From Planctomycetaceae bacterium (GTDB lineage Bacteria > Planctomycetota > Planctomycetia > Pirellulales > Pirellulaceae): DNA of 40,669 bases. How positions within the stretch are numbered: the first letter of the stretch is position 1; the number at the start of each line of letters is the position of its first letter. The DNA lies in NCBI GenBank assembly GCA_015490875.1, contig WFWZ01000300.1, positions 1 to 40,669 of the forward strand, given 5' to 3'. The notes beneath the pieces are model-generated. The model saw only the letters and a list, made by a program, of their open reading frames with translations. It was not told where the DNA came from and did not search any database. A program made the translations under genes and the position numbers. Positions 19,333 to 27,566 of the stretch are shown piece after piece.

Positions 19333-20604
19333 TCACGCTCCTCCGTCCATCACGCGGCGAATGGCCCGCGCGAGCGCCGCCATCCCCTTCTCGATGTTCT
19401 CGCACGTCGGCACACCGAAACTCAGACGCATCGTGTTGGCGTGAGCCGGTTCGCCTTCCAGCGGGAAACAGTACTGCCCGGGAACGTAGAGCACGCCTTC
19501 TTCCATGGCCACGTCTTGCAGCGTCCCCGACGGGCCGGTCTCGATCTCCTCGGGCAAGGTGACCCAGACGTAGAGCCCTCCCTGAGGCCGCACCCATTCG
19601 ACTCCCGGAAGAGGTCCAAACTCGCGATCCGCTGCCGCCAGCATGCACTCGAGCTTGCGCGAATAGGCCTTCCGGAGGTACTCGACGTGAGGCATGAACA
19701 GCCCCTGGTCGAGCACCTCGGCCATAATGAACTGGTTGAAATTGGGCGACCCGAAATCGATGTTCCCCTTCTGATTGCAAACCGGCCGCACGAGATGTTC
19801 CGGCAGGATCCCCCAGCCGACGCGCAGGCCCGGAGAAAACGTCTTGGAAAACGTCCCTGCAACCACGACCGTGTCGTGTTCCTCATCCACCGTCCACATG
19901 CTCGGGATGTCGTCCCCTTCGTACCGCAACAACCGATAGGCGGCGTCTTCGATGACGTGCAAGTGGTGATTTCGCCGCGACCATCGCTTGGCGATTTCCA
20001 CCACCGCCTCGCGCCGGTGCTGGGGCATCGACACGCCTTGAGGATTGTCGAAGTACGGGACGAGGTAGATCGCCTTGACTCGCGACAATTCTCCGTCGTG
20101 CTCCAGCCGCTCCAATGCCTCCACCAGCGCCTCGGGGATCATCCCCTGCCGGTCGGTCGCCACACCGTAGGAGCGGCATCCCAAGTTGCCCAATGTCCCC
20201 AAAAAGACCAGGTACGTGGGAGCCGCACACAGGACGATGTCCCCGGGATCCAAAAGGCTCTCGCACACCAGGTGAAGCAACTGATTGCTTCCCGCAGTGA
20301 TGACGACTTGCTCGACCGAGGGTGCGGGCAAGCCGGGCGGGAGCTCGAGTTGCTCGATAAGCCGCTCGCGCAAAGGGGCGTAACCAGGCGTGATGCCGTA
20401 TTGCAGGGCCCGTCGAGCCCGCTCGGGAGTCGCCACGAGCGCCTCAATGGCCGCGTGCGTCGGCCCGACCGGTAAGGTCTGTTGGTCGACGAAGCCGGCT
20501 GCCAGCGAAATCAACTGCGGGTTGGCCAGCGCCGTCGCCATCAAGTCGCTGATCGGCTGGCCTTCCGCCCAGGCGGCACGTCGGCTGAGACCCTGTACTG
20601 GCAT
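19333..20604 (-). CDS. PLP-dependent aminotransferase, class I/II (2-aminoadipate / LysN-like)
   Basis: Fold-type I aminotransferase. I choose the ATG at 20604 (MPVQGLSRRAAWAEGQPI, 423 residues); an upstream in-frame ATG at 20664 is the alternative. The substrate-domain start PISDLMATALANPQLISLAAGF and the PLP-binding segments VVITAGSNQLLHLV, YLVPYFDNPQGVSM and GTFSKTFSPGLRVGW (Schiff-base Lys in SKTF) are all present. This pattern resembles the MocR/LysN group without a DNA-binding domain. Substrate may be an aromatic amino acid or 2-aminoadipate. It is the last ordinary chromosomal gene before the cassette array. Confidence 0.88.
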   Translation of the reverse strand: MPVQGLSRRAAWAEGQPISDLMATALANPQLISLAAGFVDQQTLPVGPTHAAIEALVATPERARRALQYGITPGYAPLRERLIEQLELPPGLPAPSVEQVVITAGSNQLLHLVCESLLDPGDIVLCAAPTYLVFLGTLGNLGCRSYGVATDRQGMIPEALVEALERLEHDGELSRVKAIYLVPYFDNPQGVSMPQHRREAVVEIAKRWSRRNHHLHVIEDAAYRLLRYEGDDIPSMWTVDEEHDTVVVAGTFSKTFSPGLRVGWGILPEHLVRPVCNQKGNIDFGSPNFNQFIMAEVLDQGLFMPHVEYLRKAYSRKLECMLAAADREFGPLPGVEWVRPQGGLYVWVTLPEEIETGPSGTLQDVAMEEGVLYVPGQYCFPLEGEPAHANTMRLSFGVPTCENIEKGMAALARAIRRVMDGGA

Positions 20605-20812
20605 GGCATCGACGGAGATCGCAAGTAGGAAACGGCACCACAAGTGCAGCGGTGCCCGGACCATACCCTACAATAAGTGAGGCGGACCGGACCGGCAAGC
20701 CGAACTTGGAGCAGCCAGGCCGCCCTGGAGACCTCCCGGCCACTCGTTCAGGAAAGTGCAAGCGCTATCGTCTGGCCCGATTTGCTGCCCTGTGCGCTCC
20801 TGTCGCGCGACT

Positions 20813-20877
20813 CGTGAACGGCAGTTTTGGAATCGCCAGAGTCATCCCGAACGCTCGACTCGATCCGATTGTTCTGC
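20813..20877 (-). repeat. Candidate attC of cassette C23 (left end of array)
   Basis: Left core CGTGAAC (20813-20819) and right core GTTCTGC (20871-20877) flank an imperfect palindrome with arms AATCG..GAGTC and GACTC..CGATT. The HExGH gene ends inside it at 20842. Beyond it to the left only ordinary chromosomal genes occur, so this is the probable distal end of the array. Confidence 0.55.
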
Positions 20878-21432
20878 CAGGGGGAAGCACTGATGCGCGT
20901 TTTCATCTGTTTCGGCGTTCCCGGACCTGCGTGGGGATGCCGCCAATAGGCGGATGCATGATCCTCGAAACCCGATGTAGCCCATGCCGATCGTCACGAC
21001 GCAATAGATCACAATGGTGATGGGATGAGCACCGGTTTCGAGGAGTTTCGGTGTGTCGAGATACTGGCCACCGGAAACCCATGCCATTGCCAGATAGACA
21101 CCATTGGCAAGCATGCAAAAGTGAGCGATGAACCACATCCAGTCTCGGCGAATGAGCAAGGCCAATCCGAACGGAACGAGCACACCAAGCATGGGCCCGC
21201 ACCACAGCGTTACCAACGGTTCCGGATCAGGGTCGAATATACTGTACGGCAGGTGCCATGGGAGTAAGTCCACGCTCTTGAGCGTGCCGCCGCTCATCCA
21301 CCCGCCGACGATATGTCCCGTTTCGTGAGTGAACGTCATCACCCACCACGACACGCCAAGCAAGAGAACGAGGTAGAGAATGCGACTCGCCAATCGTTGG
21401 AGCCCTTCCATGCCGGGTTTCATCAGCCGCAT
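20842..21432 (-). CDS. Integral membrane protein with HExGH motif (M50-like)
   Basis: The 196-residue product has about five hydrophobic segments (LYLVLLLGVSWWVMTF, then LVTLWCGPMLGVLVPFGLALL, WFIAHFCMLANGVYLAM, ITIVIYCVVTIGMGYIGF). The motif THETGHIVGG follows the first helix. HExxH close to a membrane helix resembles M50 zinc metallopeptidases, but the family's second motif (NxxPxxxxDG) is not seen, so enzymatic activity is uncertain. It overlaps the preceding DUF1963-like gene by 10 bp (GGAGAG ribosome site inside that gene), so both ride in one cassette. The last residues (EQSDRVERSG) are encoded by the attC site. Confidence 0.7.
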   Translation of the reverse strand: MRLMKPGMEGLQRLASRILYLVLLLGVSWWVMTFTHETGHIVGGWMSGGTLKSVDLLPWHLPYSIFDPDPEPLVTLWCGPMLGVLVPFGLALLIRRDWMWFIAHFCMLANGVYLAMAWVSGGQYLDTPKLLETGAHPITIVIYCVVTIGMGYIGFRGSCIRLLAASPRRSGNAETDENAHQCFPLAEQSDRVERSG

Positions 21433-22307
21433 GCACTCTCCACACGGACGACGCCGTCCTCGTCCAGAAACAGTGTCAACTCTCCCATGTCTCCTATCAT
21501 CAAACAGTTCTTCGGCGCGTGGATCGACTCTTCGAGCGGAGCCTCTCTATCCACCCATGGCCACGGGAGGTCGTCGCTGGCCTGGATTGAGGTCAGTTGG
21601 CACAAGTAGCCCGGCGGGACTTCGTCCAAATTGGCTTGGGAGTTGTAGGGGACGCCCCCAATCTTTGTGCCCCACAGAACGGGAAGACTCCAACATCTCC
21701 CATCAGCCGCATCCGGGGGAATCCGATAGGCCTGTTCCCACTTGCTAGGCACATCCACCGTGCGGTACCGAACGCCCCATGTCGTCACAAACTCGAAAGG
21801 GTGTGTCGGTTCCGGAACATCCTCGGCAGTGACAATGTCCGCTTCGTCAGCAGAACTCCAAACGAACCGCATCCGTGCTTCGTCTCCGAACAGTGCCGAA
21901 TCTTCATCGGCCACAAACACAAGGAGCAAATCGCCCGGCAATTCACCGCTGGCTCGCTGCCCTATAAGGTCCCGGCTGTCGCAAAAGTCGAACTGACACA
22001 AGAACGTCGTCACCACACCGTCAATCACGGGCCACGGTGTATTCTTGCTTAACCATGGCACTCCACCGACTCGGGTCAGCCGACGATCCGGCGGTTCCCC
22101 CGCACCCCAGACGAACAGATCACAGGCAACAGCATCCGGATCTTGAATGCCAAAGCGATCCCGCATTACTTCCCACCCGATTAAATCACTCGGGCTGCTG
22201 ATATTCCAGACATCGAGAGGCAAGTCTGGATAGTAGCGCACGAGCGCCTCAAGGTCCAGTGTTGGATGAACTCCCATTCCGGTGCGCACAAAAGGGGCCA
22301 GCGTCAT
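21423..22307 (-). CDS. DUF1963 (YwqG-like) domain protein
   Basis: The 294-residue protein has the pattern of the YwqG/DUF1963 family: RVGGVPWLSKNTPWPVIDG, TTFLCQFDFCDS, LLLVFVADEDS and VPPGYLCQLTSIQ. The family's role is unknown; members are common in orphan and immunity-like gene clusters. It has no signal peptide, so it is cytoplasmic. It is the first gene of cassette C23 and is predicted to be read from the promoter at 22475-22503 through the attC at 22341-22422. Confidence 0.75.
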   Translation of the reverse strand: MTLAPFVRTGMGVHPTLDLEALVRYYPDLPLDVWNISSPSDLIGWEVMRDRFGIQDPDAVACDLFVWGAGEPPDRRLTRVGGVPWLSKNTPWPVIDGVVTTFLCQFDFCDSRDLIGQRASGELPGDLLLVFVADEDSALFGDEARMRFVWSSADEADIVTAEDVPEPTHPFEFVTTWGVRYRTVDVPSKWEQAYRIPPDAADGRCWSLPVLWGTKIGGVPYNSQANLDEVPPGYLCQLTSIQASDDLPWPWVDREAPLEESIHAPKNCLMIGDMGELTLFLDEDGVVRVESACG

Positions 22308-22340
22308 GGATCACCGATTATCGTTGTGATTCGAGGACTG

Positions 22341-22422
22341 CAGTCACCAGGCAGGAGCTGGCACTGATGAGCGCAGCGAAGATATCGCGCTGATGCCGCT
22401 CCCGTGCACCAGGTCGTTCGCG
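22341..22422 (-). repeat. attC of cassette C22 (between C22 and C23)
   Basis: The R'' core GTTCGCG (22416-22422) is the exact reverse complement of the C22 5' boundary CGCGAAC (23354-23360). Inner arms pair as GCAC/GTGC, GAGCG/CGCTC and CAGCG/CGCTG. The left core is degenerate, so the left limit is approximate. Confidence 0.6.
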
Positions 22423-22474
22423 TGCATCTTGGTATCGCGCCACACGCCCCACCGCAAACACGGTCGCACTTCGA

Positions 22475-22503
22475 ATTGTAGCAGAATGCTATCAGAGCGT
22501 CAA
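22475..22503 (-). promoter_or_regulatory. Sigma-70 type promoter upstream of the C22 attC
   Basis: Minus strand TTGACG (22498-22503), 17-bp spacer, TACAAT (22475-22480). It is near consensus and lies 52 bp before the attC R'' end. It points through attC towards the DUF1963-like gene at 22307. Its spacer resembles that of the promoter at 27192-27220 (both CTG...GC...TTC.GC). Confidence 0.65.
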
Positions 22504-22573
22504 AATGTCTCGATCCACCCGGGTTCTTGACCTAAGCCTTGAACATCGAATCGGTCGTCGCGATATCCAAACC

Positions 22574-22759
22574 TCAAGGGTCAGGCAGCCTTTCGAGCCA
22601 CTGGTAGTAACGGAACGATCGGTGGCAAAAGAGATCGGAAGAAAACTCGACGCCATGCGCCCAACCCGATTGGTCGGAGACCCAGCCGAAAACTGTCAGC
22701 GCGATGATGATCACGCCGACGACTCCCATTATTAGCCATAGACGGCGTCTACGAGTCAT
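22574..22759 (-). CDS. Small single-span membrane protein
   Basis: A 61-residue frame starting MTRRRRLWLIMGVVGVIIIALTVFGWV has a positively charged N-terminus and one clear transmembrane helix. It begins 21 bp after the DUF1877-like gene, in the same cassette and strand. No strong ribosome site is visible, so it depends on coupling or may be unused. I do not recognise a family. Confidence 0.45.
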   Translation of the reverse strand: MTRRRRLWLIMGVVGVIIIALTVFGWVSDQSGWAHGVEFSSDLFCHRSFRYYQWLERLPDP

Positions 22760-22780
22760 TGTTCGGCACCGAACCCGACA

Positions 22781-23335
22781 TCAGCCAGCTCCCTCGAACA
22801 TGACTGGACGACTGTCGGCCAAAGCTTCTTCGAAAAACCGCAGAGCGTCACTACAGTAGCCCATGACGTATTCGAAATCCTCTTCGCTCACGAAATCCGC
22901 GTACCAGTGACGCCGCTTGGCGAATATCCCTCGCCATCCCTTCCGACGCGGCAACGGCTCGAGAAGCGAGAAGTATCGATCCTTTAGCACAGCCTTATCG
23001 AGCCTTCGCCACTGCGGAACAATGGCCCGAACCCGAGCGGCCGATAGTAGGGACCAATACCTCCCCTCCACCACATAAAGCTGTTGAGTTCCAAACTCTG
23101 TTGGTTCGCCCAAACAGTCAATAGGATCCGTGTCGATGATCCCCCGCGGCAAAATGCAGAAAAGCCCCCACCATGCCTTGTCCATCAGGCCCACATCATC
23201 CTCTCCGAACAGGCCGGTATCTTCATTCTCATTCAGGGTCTCGAACGCCTGCAAGAAGGACTCGCGGTCAGGTGCGGACAGGAACTGCCCGTATTGCTCG
23301 TTCGAGAGCTTGTAGAACGCTCCGCGTGCACCCAT
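22781..23335 (-). CDS. DUF1877 (YfbM-like) family protein
   Basis: The start at 23335 (MGARGAFYKLSNEQYGQFL, 184 residues) follows AGGGGA by 8 bp. The longer frame to 23416 crosses the attC and is rejected. DUF1877 features are seen in GEDDVGLMDKAWWGLFCIL, the central VEGRYWSLLSAARVRAIV and a C-terminal DALRFFEEAL segment. Family function is unknown (E. coli YfbM). It is the first gene of cassette C22, with its ATG about 20 bp after the cassette boundary, the spacing expected for cassette genes. Confidence 0.75.
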   Translation of the reverse strand: MGARGAFYKLSNEQYGQFLSAPDRESFLQAFETLNENEDTGLFGEDDVGLMDKAWWGLFCILPRGIIDTDPIDCLGEPTEFGTQQLYVVEGRYWSLLSAARVRAIVPQWRRLDKAVLKDRYFSLLEPLPRRKGWRGIFAKRRHWYADFVSEEDFEYVMGYCSDALRFFEEALADSRPVMFEGAG

Positions 23336-23353
23336 GACTTGTCCCCTAGCGAC

Positions 23354-23432
23354 CGCGAACACCCGACGGGGACGACGCTGGGAAGCGTCCATCTCGTCCC
23401 AGAGCTCGGCCGCCATTCTCGCCTGGTTTCAC
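23354..23432 (-). repeat. attC of cassette C21 (between C21 and C22)
   Basis: Left core CGCGAAC (23354-23360) and right core GTTTCAC (23426-23432). Inside are arms GGGACGA/TCGTCCC and a nested perfect GACGCT/AGCGTC hairpin. The right flank CGCCTGGTT matches the right flanks of attC3 and attC4. Confidence 0.6.
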
Positions 23433-23508
23433 CATCTCGTTATTCGGTGTGTGCGAGTTTGGCTTCGACAAAAAGCGGTTCCACTGTACCGACCCGCGAC
23501 GTCTGAGA

Positions 23509-24000
23509 TCACGACACACGGTGCTGTCGTCGACAGTGCGAAATGGCGGTCACCATACGTCTCGTGAACTCGTCACAAAACTCGGCGTCAGGTCCTTCGC
23601 GCGTGTAGCAGACGCGACAACCCAAGCCGTGAGCGTGACCTGGAAACATGATCCACTCGGTCCTACGATGCTGCCACAGGTACCCCATGTGCCACAGCCC
23701 AAGAAACAGCACAAACACTCCCGCCACGATTCGCACGACGGCCAAAGCGGACGTGACGAAGATGTAACCGCCCACGAAAACGAACACAACGGCAAATACC
23801 CATCCCATGTGGTAGATCAGGGGCGAGGTTGTCAAGGTTCCGTAAATTGGCGACAAGCACTCCAGGGGAACAGTCTGTTCCCACGACCCGCGATACGTCC
23901 GCGTTTTCACGCGCACCGAGTCCTTCGTGAGCGTGATCTCTCCCCGGGCGCCGATTGCGGCGAAGCGATACACCGTTTCTTCAGCACTGGTGGATTCCAT
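23509..24000 (-). CDS. Membrane protein of unknown function
   Basis: The 163-residue product has a soluble N-terminal part (residues 1-60), then two hydrophobic segments (MGWVFAVVFVFVGGYIFVTSA and VVRIVAGVFVLFLGLWHMGYLW). The C-terminal soluble tail has three cysteines (GLGCRVCYTREGPDAEFC). I do not recognise the family. It is the only gene of cassette C21. The start at 24000 (MESTSAEETVYRF) lies about 20-30 bp after the candidate cassette boundary. Confidence 0.6.
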   Translation of the reverse strand: MESTSAEETVYRFAAIGARGEITLTKDSVRVKTRTYRGSWEQTVPLECLSPIYGTLTTSPLIYHMGWVFAVVFVFVGGYIFVTSALAVVRIVAGVFVLFLGLWHMGYLWQHRRTEWIMFPGHAHGLGCRVCYTREGPDAEFCDEFTRRMVTAISHCRRQHRVS

Positions 24001-24018
24001 GACTGAAGTTTACAATCC

Positions 24019-24151
24019 GAGGAACGGAACAATCAAGTTCGTCCGACGGGAGTGGCACCGAGTCGCGTTGGTTTCACCCCGAGCCGCGATGGCCATTGCG
24101 ACTCGGGGACAGCGTCTGGACGAAAGCGAGTCCGGCTCAACGGCGGTTAAG
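24019..24151 (-). repeat. Candidate long attC of cassette C20
   Basis: The right core GTTAAGC (24145-24151) and left core GAGGAAC (24019-24025) flank two nested stems. The outer arms are TTCGTCC/GGACGAA. The inner hairpin is at 24077-24108, with arms CCCCGAG/CTCGGGG continuing as CGCGATGG/CCATTGCG. The length (133 bp) is in the range of Vibrio-type attC sites. Cores are degenerate, so this is a candidate only. Confidence 0.5.
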
Positions 24152-24167
24152 CACTCCTTGCTCTTGC

Positions 24168-24398
24168 TCAATGTCCAACGATTTCTTTGCGCCTGGGCCG
24201 TCGCGCCAAGAGGTAAATAAGAGCACCGATCCAGTGTGTGAAGAGAATGACGAGGATCCAAACGATCTTGTCATTTCCTTCGGAAGGCTCGTTCATGGCA
24301 CAGTCGATCAGCATCCAAATCCAGAGGATCGTACCTCCAATGCCAAGAACGCCAAAAACGAGCACGAATAGCAATCCAATAATGCTTGCACCCATCAT
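24168..24398 (-). CDS. Small membrane protein, PLDc_N (cardiolipin synthase N-terminal) type
   Basis: The 76-residue product has two membrane helices (IIGLLFVLVFGVLGIGGTILWIWML and VWILVILFTHWIGALIYLLAR) joined by DCAMNEPSEGNDKI. This is the PLDc_N pattern, in which a conserved WI.ML.D loop precedes the second helix. Stand-alone forms are common and of unknown role. A strong GGAGGAGG ribosome site precedes the ATG. It forms cassette C20 on its own. Confidence 0.75.
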   Translation of the reverse strand: MMGASIIGLLFVLVFGVLGIGGTILWIWMLIDCAMNEPSEGNDKIVWILVILFTHWIGALIYLLARRPRRKEIVGH

Positions 24399-24424
24399 TT
24401 TTCCATCCTCCTCCTTTATCAGCG

Positions 24425-25131
24425 TGCAATGTCTGACGTAACAGCGAGCGGAGGTGATGTCGATAAGCAGAGCCCGTGCGAGACGCGGACTCCTTTCCCA
24501 TTCTCCGATCTATTGCGTCAAGTGTCTGGAGTACCAAGCATCGAATTGGTCAAGATTGCATAGATCATACCATACCAAATCATCGATCACATAGTATGGG
24601 CCATCGTCAACCAACAAACGACCGTCCCGATCGCGGTCTGTGAGCCGAAAAAAGGGGGCGGAGCTTCGGAACGACGCCACCACGGAAACCGCCTGTCCTG
24701 CGAGGTGTCGCTTTCGACGTCGGCCGGCGCGCAGGTCGACAAATGCTCTCGGTACAGCAGCCATCCTCGCGACCGACACGGCTCGATAACCGGCCTCGCC
24801 ACGTTCCCCACTCGCCATTTGTCACGCGAGGCCACGGCACATTGACGGCGACCGTGCCCGGAACGACTACGGTAAAGATCGGGTTCTTGAGAAACAGAAG
24901 CATACCGTGCTATGGGGACGGAGGACGGGTCAGCCGACCGGAAGACGGCCCGCGACGTTGGTTTTCACAACTCCACGTCCGACCGGTGCTCCGGTCGAGC
25001 AAATGGTTATCTGTCACTTCCGCTGTTTGAAGGCAATCTGTCCGAGTGCGCGAGGCATCCAACAGTCTACCTGTTCCCGAACGACTTGTGCCAGTTGAGC
25101 AGAATCGTCATCCTTCTTATTCGACAACGGC
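24425..25131 (-). pseudogene. About 700 bp with a decayed or frameshifted gene
   Basis: No intact gene is convincing here. Two minus-strand frames look protein-like in part. One (from 24903) begins MLLFLKNPIFTVVVPGTVAVNVP, like the start of a membrane methyltransferase-type protein. Another (ending 24510) finishes DGRLLVDDGPYYVIDDLVWYD and then DAWYSRHLTQ. They would join only through a frameshift near 24690-24800. A degenerate core-like ACGTAAC lies near 24435. I read it as an inactivated cassette, with low confidence. Confidence 0.35.
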
Positions 25132-25935
25132 TCAAGTGTCCGTCGGCGTCTCATCCCATCGGTTGTAAGGAGCGTAGCCGGAAAGCCAGTTCAGCGCGAA
25201 GTGCCGCTCAATTGTGATCGACCGCACTTCCGCCCACTCTTCCGCGCTCAGCTCGCGGTATGCCTTGCCCCTGGCCGGAAAGTCTTCGGCGATCGGCACC
25301 ATCCGACCTTCCTTCGCCAGCTTTTTCGCCGTGAAACGAACCACATCATCGTAAGTCGAAAACCCCGCAGCTCTCGTTCGTTCGTCCGCCGGGAACTCTC
25401 GTCCTTCTTCGACTAGCTGACGAGTGCGGCTTCGCCAATGCCACCATTCGGCGTCGGAGCGCGCCCGATCAATTTCCGACTCCTCACGCAAGCAGGCCGA
25501 CGAAACAAACCGCCGAGCATCATCATTGGAAGGAATCTCTTTTAAGAGGTCATGACTGGCTGGTATGTCATATGGAGGAAGATGGCGAATCACTCCGAGC
25601 GCCCACATCAAGACCACTGCTGATTCGATGCGCCAGGTAGCATTGACCTGTTGGCCAGACGTCATCGTCACGATGGTGCTCCGGGCCAACTCGCGCTCAG
25701 TTGGTGACACGTCCTCCCACAGTCCCATGCGTTGAAGTGGTCGCCAAAACTGGTCGCGTCGGGCCTCGCCGTCAGCGGCAAACTTCTCTTGATCCTCAAC
25801 ACTCCAATTTTCCAATAGCTTGGCAAGCCTGTCGCGCGGCGGGGCCGTCAGGGCATAGACGATAACATACTTCAGCACGACAAGCCGTCGGGCGGCTTGT
25901 TCCGCTGATGGACGAGACACTTGTTTTCCTGTCAT
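25132..25935 (-). CDS. DUF4272 domain protein
   Basis: The 267-residue protein shows the DUF4272 pattern: SAEQAARRLVVLKYVIVYAL near the start, then WRIESAVVLMWALGVI in the centre, and CLREESEIDRARSDAEWWHWRSRT. The C-terminal third ends ERHFALNWLSGYAPYNRWDE. TTTGGAGGC precedes the ATG. Family function is unknown; it occurs beside immunity-type genes in many bacteria. No clear attC follows it on the left, so this cassette may have lost its recombination site. Confidence 0.8.
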   Translation of the reverse strand: MTGKQVSRPSAEQAARRLVVLKYVIVYALTAPPRDRLAKLLENWSVEDQEKFAADGEARRDQFWRPLQRMGLWEDVSPTERELARSTIVTMTSGQQVNATWRIESAVVLMWALGVIRHLPPYDIPASHDLLKEIPSNDDARRFVSSACLREESEIDRARSDAEWWHWRSRTRQLVEEGREFPADERTRAAGFSTYDDVVRFTAKKLAKEGRMVPIAEDFPARGKAYRELSAEEWAEVRSITIERHFALNWLSGYAPYNRWDETPTDT

Positions 25936-26064
25936 GCCTCCAAATACTCTCTGAGCAGAGAACCATTAGGGTAACGCAGTCGGGAATGACGGTCACCGAG
26001 CAAAGAAAGCCCGCCGGCTTATTCCAGCGAACGTTTGGCGCGTGATCTCCGTAGCGAATCTCCG

Positions 26065-26175
26065 GTCTAACTGCTATGACTCCGGTTTCACACCATCCCT
26101 AACCGGGCGACCACGAAAGATTGTTCAGTTCAAAATCGCTCGACTTCGCCACTATGGCTTGCAGCATTGTTCGAC
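26065..26175 (-). repeat. Candidate attC of cassette C17
   Basis: The left core GTCTAAC (26065-26071) fits the consensus exactly and the right core is GTTCGAC (26169-26175), near-complementary to it. Inner pairing is modest (CCGGTT/AACCGG and a TGCT/AGCA arm). The right core matches the C17 boundary ACCGAAC in five of seven bases. Confidence 0.35.
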
Positions 26176-26182
26176 GAGTGTG

Positions 26183-26938
26183 TTACCTAATGTAGACGAC
26201 TGTGCCTACGTCACTGTCGCGACGCAACAGAATCTCGTACGGCAATGGGCGAAAGTATAAAATCGGCGTCTTGGGGAATCCATACTCGTCCAGCCCAAAA
26301 TCGTGTTCGCCCCGAATGCCGTCGCTCACCTTCGTAGCGTATTTGCAGTCATTTACGGGGACGAACACGAGCATCTTGAATCGTTGCTCGAAAAAGCCGG
26401 GCGTACCGTCGGGCAGATCTTCGTTACGAAGGTTCTTGAGCTTCGATATCTTGTCGAACAATTCGGCGTACGTGAGTGAAAAGGAAAACCAAAACGTATT
26501 GAGTTTCAGGAAATCTTCCTTGGCCCTCCCTGCCTTGGAACCGTCGGCGTACTTGCCCAAGATGTCCCGCCCCGCGAAGCCATGACGTTTGGCAACCTTC
26601 GTTGCCAGAGTCGTGACCAGTCCACGTTCCAGCAAGACATCCAAGAACAGCCTTGCATCGTCGCCCTTCGTCTTGTCCAACAGTTCCGGATCAGACGCGA
26701 TCCTGAGAATCTCCGCTTCGTCCTCTGGAAGGTACGCCAGGAGATACATCTGGTGTTCTTTGTGTTCGACAGGACCGGTCTCCTTTTTGAACACCAATTC
26801 GATCGAGAGACGCTCGCCAGCGGCATGGCCGACAAAGATGGATGGCAGGTAACACTCCACCACTAGAGGATCCCGCTGCCCCCAAGCCACCGAAGGTACA
26901 AGAAAACATGCCAGTAGTGCCATGGACCAACGCATCAT
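26183..26938 (-). CDS. Exported protein of unknown function
   Basis: The ATG at 26938 gives MMRWSMALLACFLVPSVAWG, a clear signal peptide, and GGAG precedes it; the longer frame to 27010 is rejected. The mature part of about 230 residues is acidic/basic mixed with HQMYLLAYLPEDEAEIL, KLNTFWFSFSLTYAELF and MLVFVPVNDCKYATKV. I do not recognise a family. It is the only gene of cassette C17. It is predicted to be read from the strong promoter at 27192-27220 through the attC at 27097-27175. Confidence 0.65.
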   Translation of the reverse strand: MMRWSMALLACFLVPSVAWGQRDPLVVECYLPSIFVGHAAGERLSIELVFKKETGPVEHKEHQMYLLAYLPEDEAEILRIASDPELLDKTKGDDARLFLDVLLERGLVTTLATKVAKRHGFAGRDILGKYADGSKAGRAKEDFLKLNTFWFSFSLTYAELFDKISKLKNLRNEDLPDGTPGFFEQRFKMLVFVPVNDCKYATKVSDGIRGEHDFGLDEYGFPKTPILYFRPLPYEILLRRDSDVGTVVYIR

Positions 26939-27096
26939 ACCGCACTCCTTTCTCGCCGAAGGTCTGAAATAACCAGTCTGGCGGACCAGCGGTTTTTCGC
27001 ACTGACACACAGAGAATCGTAAACGAAAGAAACGACCATGGAAAACCGAAAAGCAAGCCGTCCCCTTGGCCGGCGGGGAGTTGGCGTGTTGATCGC

Positions 27097-27175
27097 ACCG
27101 AACCGACCACTTGGCTCCCGCTCACCCATTGATTCGAGTCCGTGTAAGTGCGGAGCTCCACGCGCCTCGTTGGAC
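27097..27175 (-). repeat. attC of cassette C16
   Basis: Left core ACCGAAC (27097-27103) and right core GTTGGAC (27169-27175) flank arms GGCTCC-C-GC and GC-GGAGC. The right core matches the reverse complement of the C16 boundary ATCCAAC in six of seven bases. The right flank CGCCTCGTT resembles other attC sites here. Confidence 0.55.
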
Positions 27176-27191
27176 ACCACTGCCACCACGC

Positions 27192-27220
27192 ATTGTAGCG
27201 AAGCATCGCCAGTGCGTCAA
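27192..27220 (-). promoter_or_regulatory. Strong sigma-70 type promoter at the end of cassette C16
   Basis: Minus strand TTGACG (27215-27220), 17-bp spacer, TACAAT (27192-27197), ending 16 bp before the attC R'' core. Points at the exported protein gene starting at 26938. It is the best promoter match I found in the array. Confidence 0.7.
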
Positions 27221-27505
27221 AATCCAGTAGCGGTAGTCGCCCAAGCCTTGCCAGCTGCTTCACTTGGCTGAGGAGTTACTCAACTCCTTCACGAACCGTC
27301 GAATTACGGTGTGCGGGATGGCGAGCATCTGGTGGTTATCGTGACTGGCAATGTGGACAGTTGTCCGAGGACAGTGCCCCACCGAAACTGACACAACATT
27401 CAGGGGCTCCTCTCGAGCATCGGGCTACTCGCCAACTTGGACTGGTTCTGAGGTTCGTTTCGTTCGTAGGAGGCCAATTCCATGAGCGGCAAAACGGCGC
27501 AACGT
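27221..27505 (-). other. Body of cassette C16, no convincing gene
   Basis: Between attC15 and the promoter above, about 285 bp hold no gene I can support. A 73-residue frame (27557 to 27336) starts inside attC15 and has no family. A small hairpin GGAGTT-ACTC-AACTCC lies near 27273-27288. Functionally this cassette may consist of a promoter and attC only. Confidence 0.5.
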
Positions 27506-27566
27506 ATCCAACAACTGACCGTCCATCCGGCGGCGCCATCGCAGAAAGATGGATCACGCATTGAAC
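27506..27566 (-). repeat. attC of cassette C15 (repeat-family copy D)
   Basis: Left core ATCCAAC (27506-27512) and right core ATTGAAC (27560-27566, A replacing the expected G). The hairpin arms CCATCC/GGATCA correspond to the same stem in attC6, attC9 and attC13. The degenerate right core suggests reduced activity. Confidence 0.55.

Noticed and set aside
19072-20475. 467-codon open frame on the plus strand
   Set aside because: Antisense to the aminotransferase and LptF/LptG genes; protein is Arg/His-rich without domains.
24077-24108. Strong hairpin as a simple intrinsic terminator
   Set aside because: It has no T tract on the minus strand and is nested in a larger attC-like structure.
27336-27557. 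73-residue minus-strand ORF in cassette C16
   Set aside because: It starts inside the attC15 hairpin, has no ribosome site and no recognisable family.
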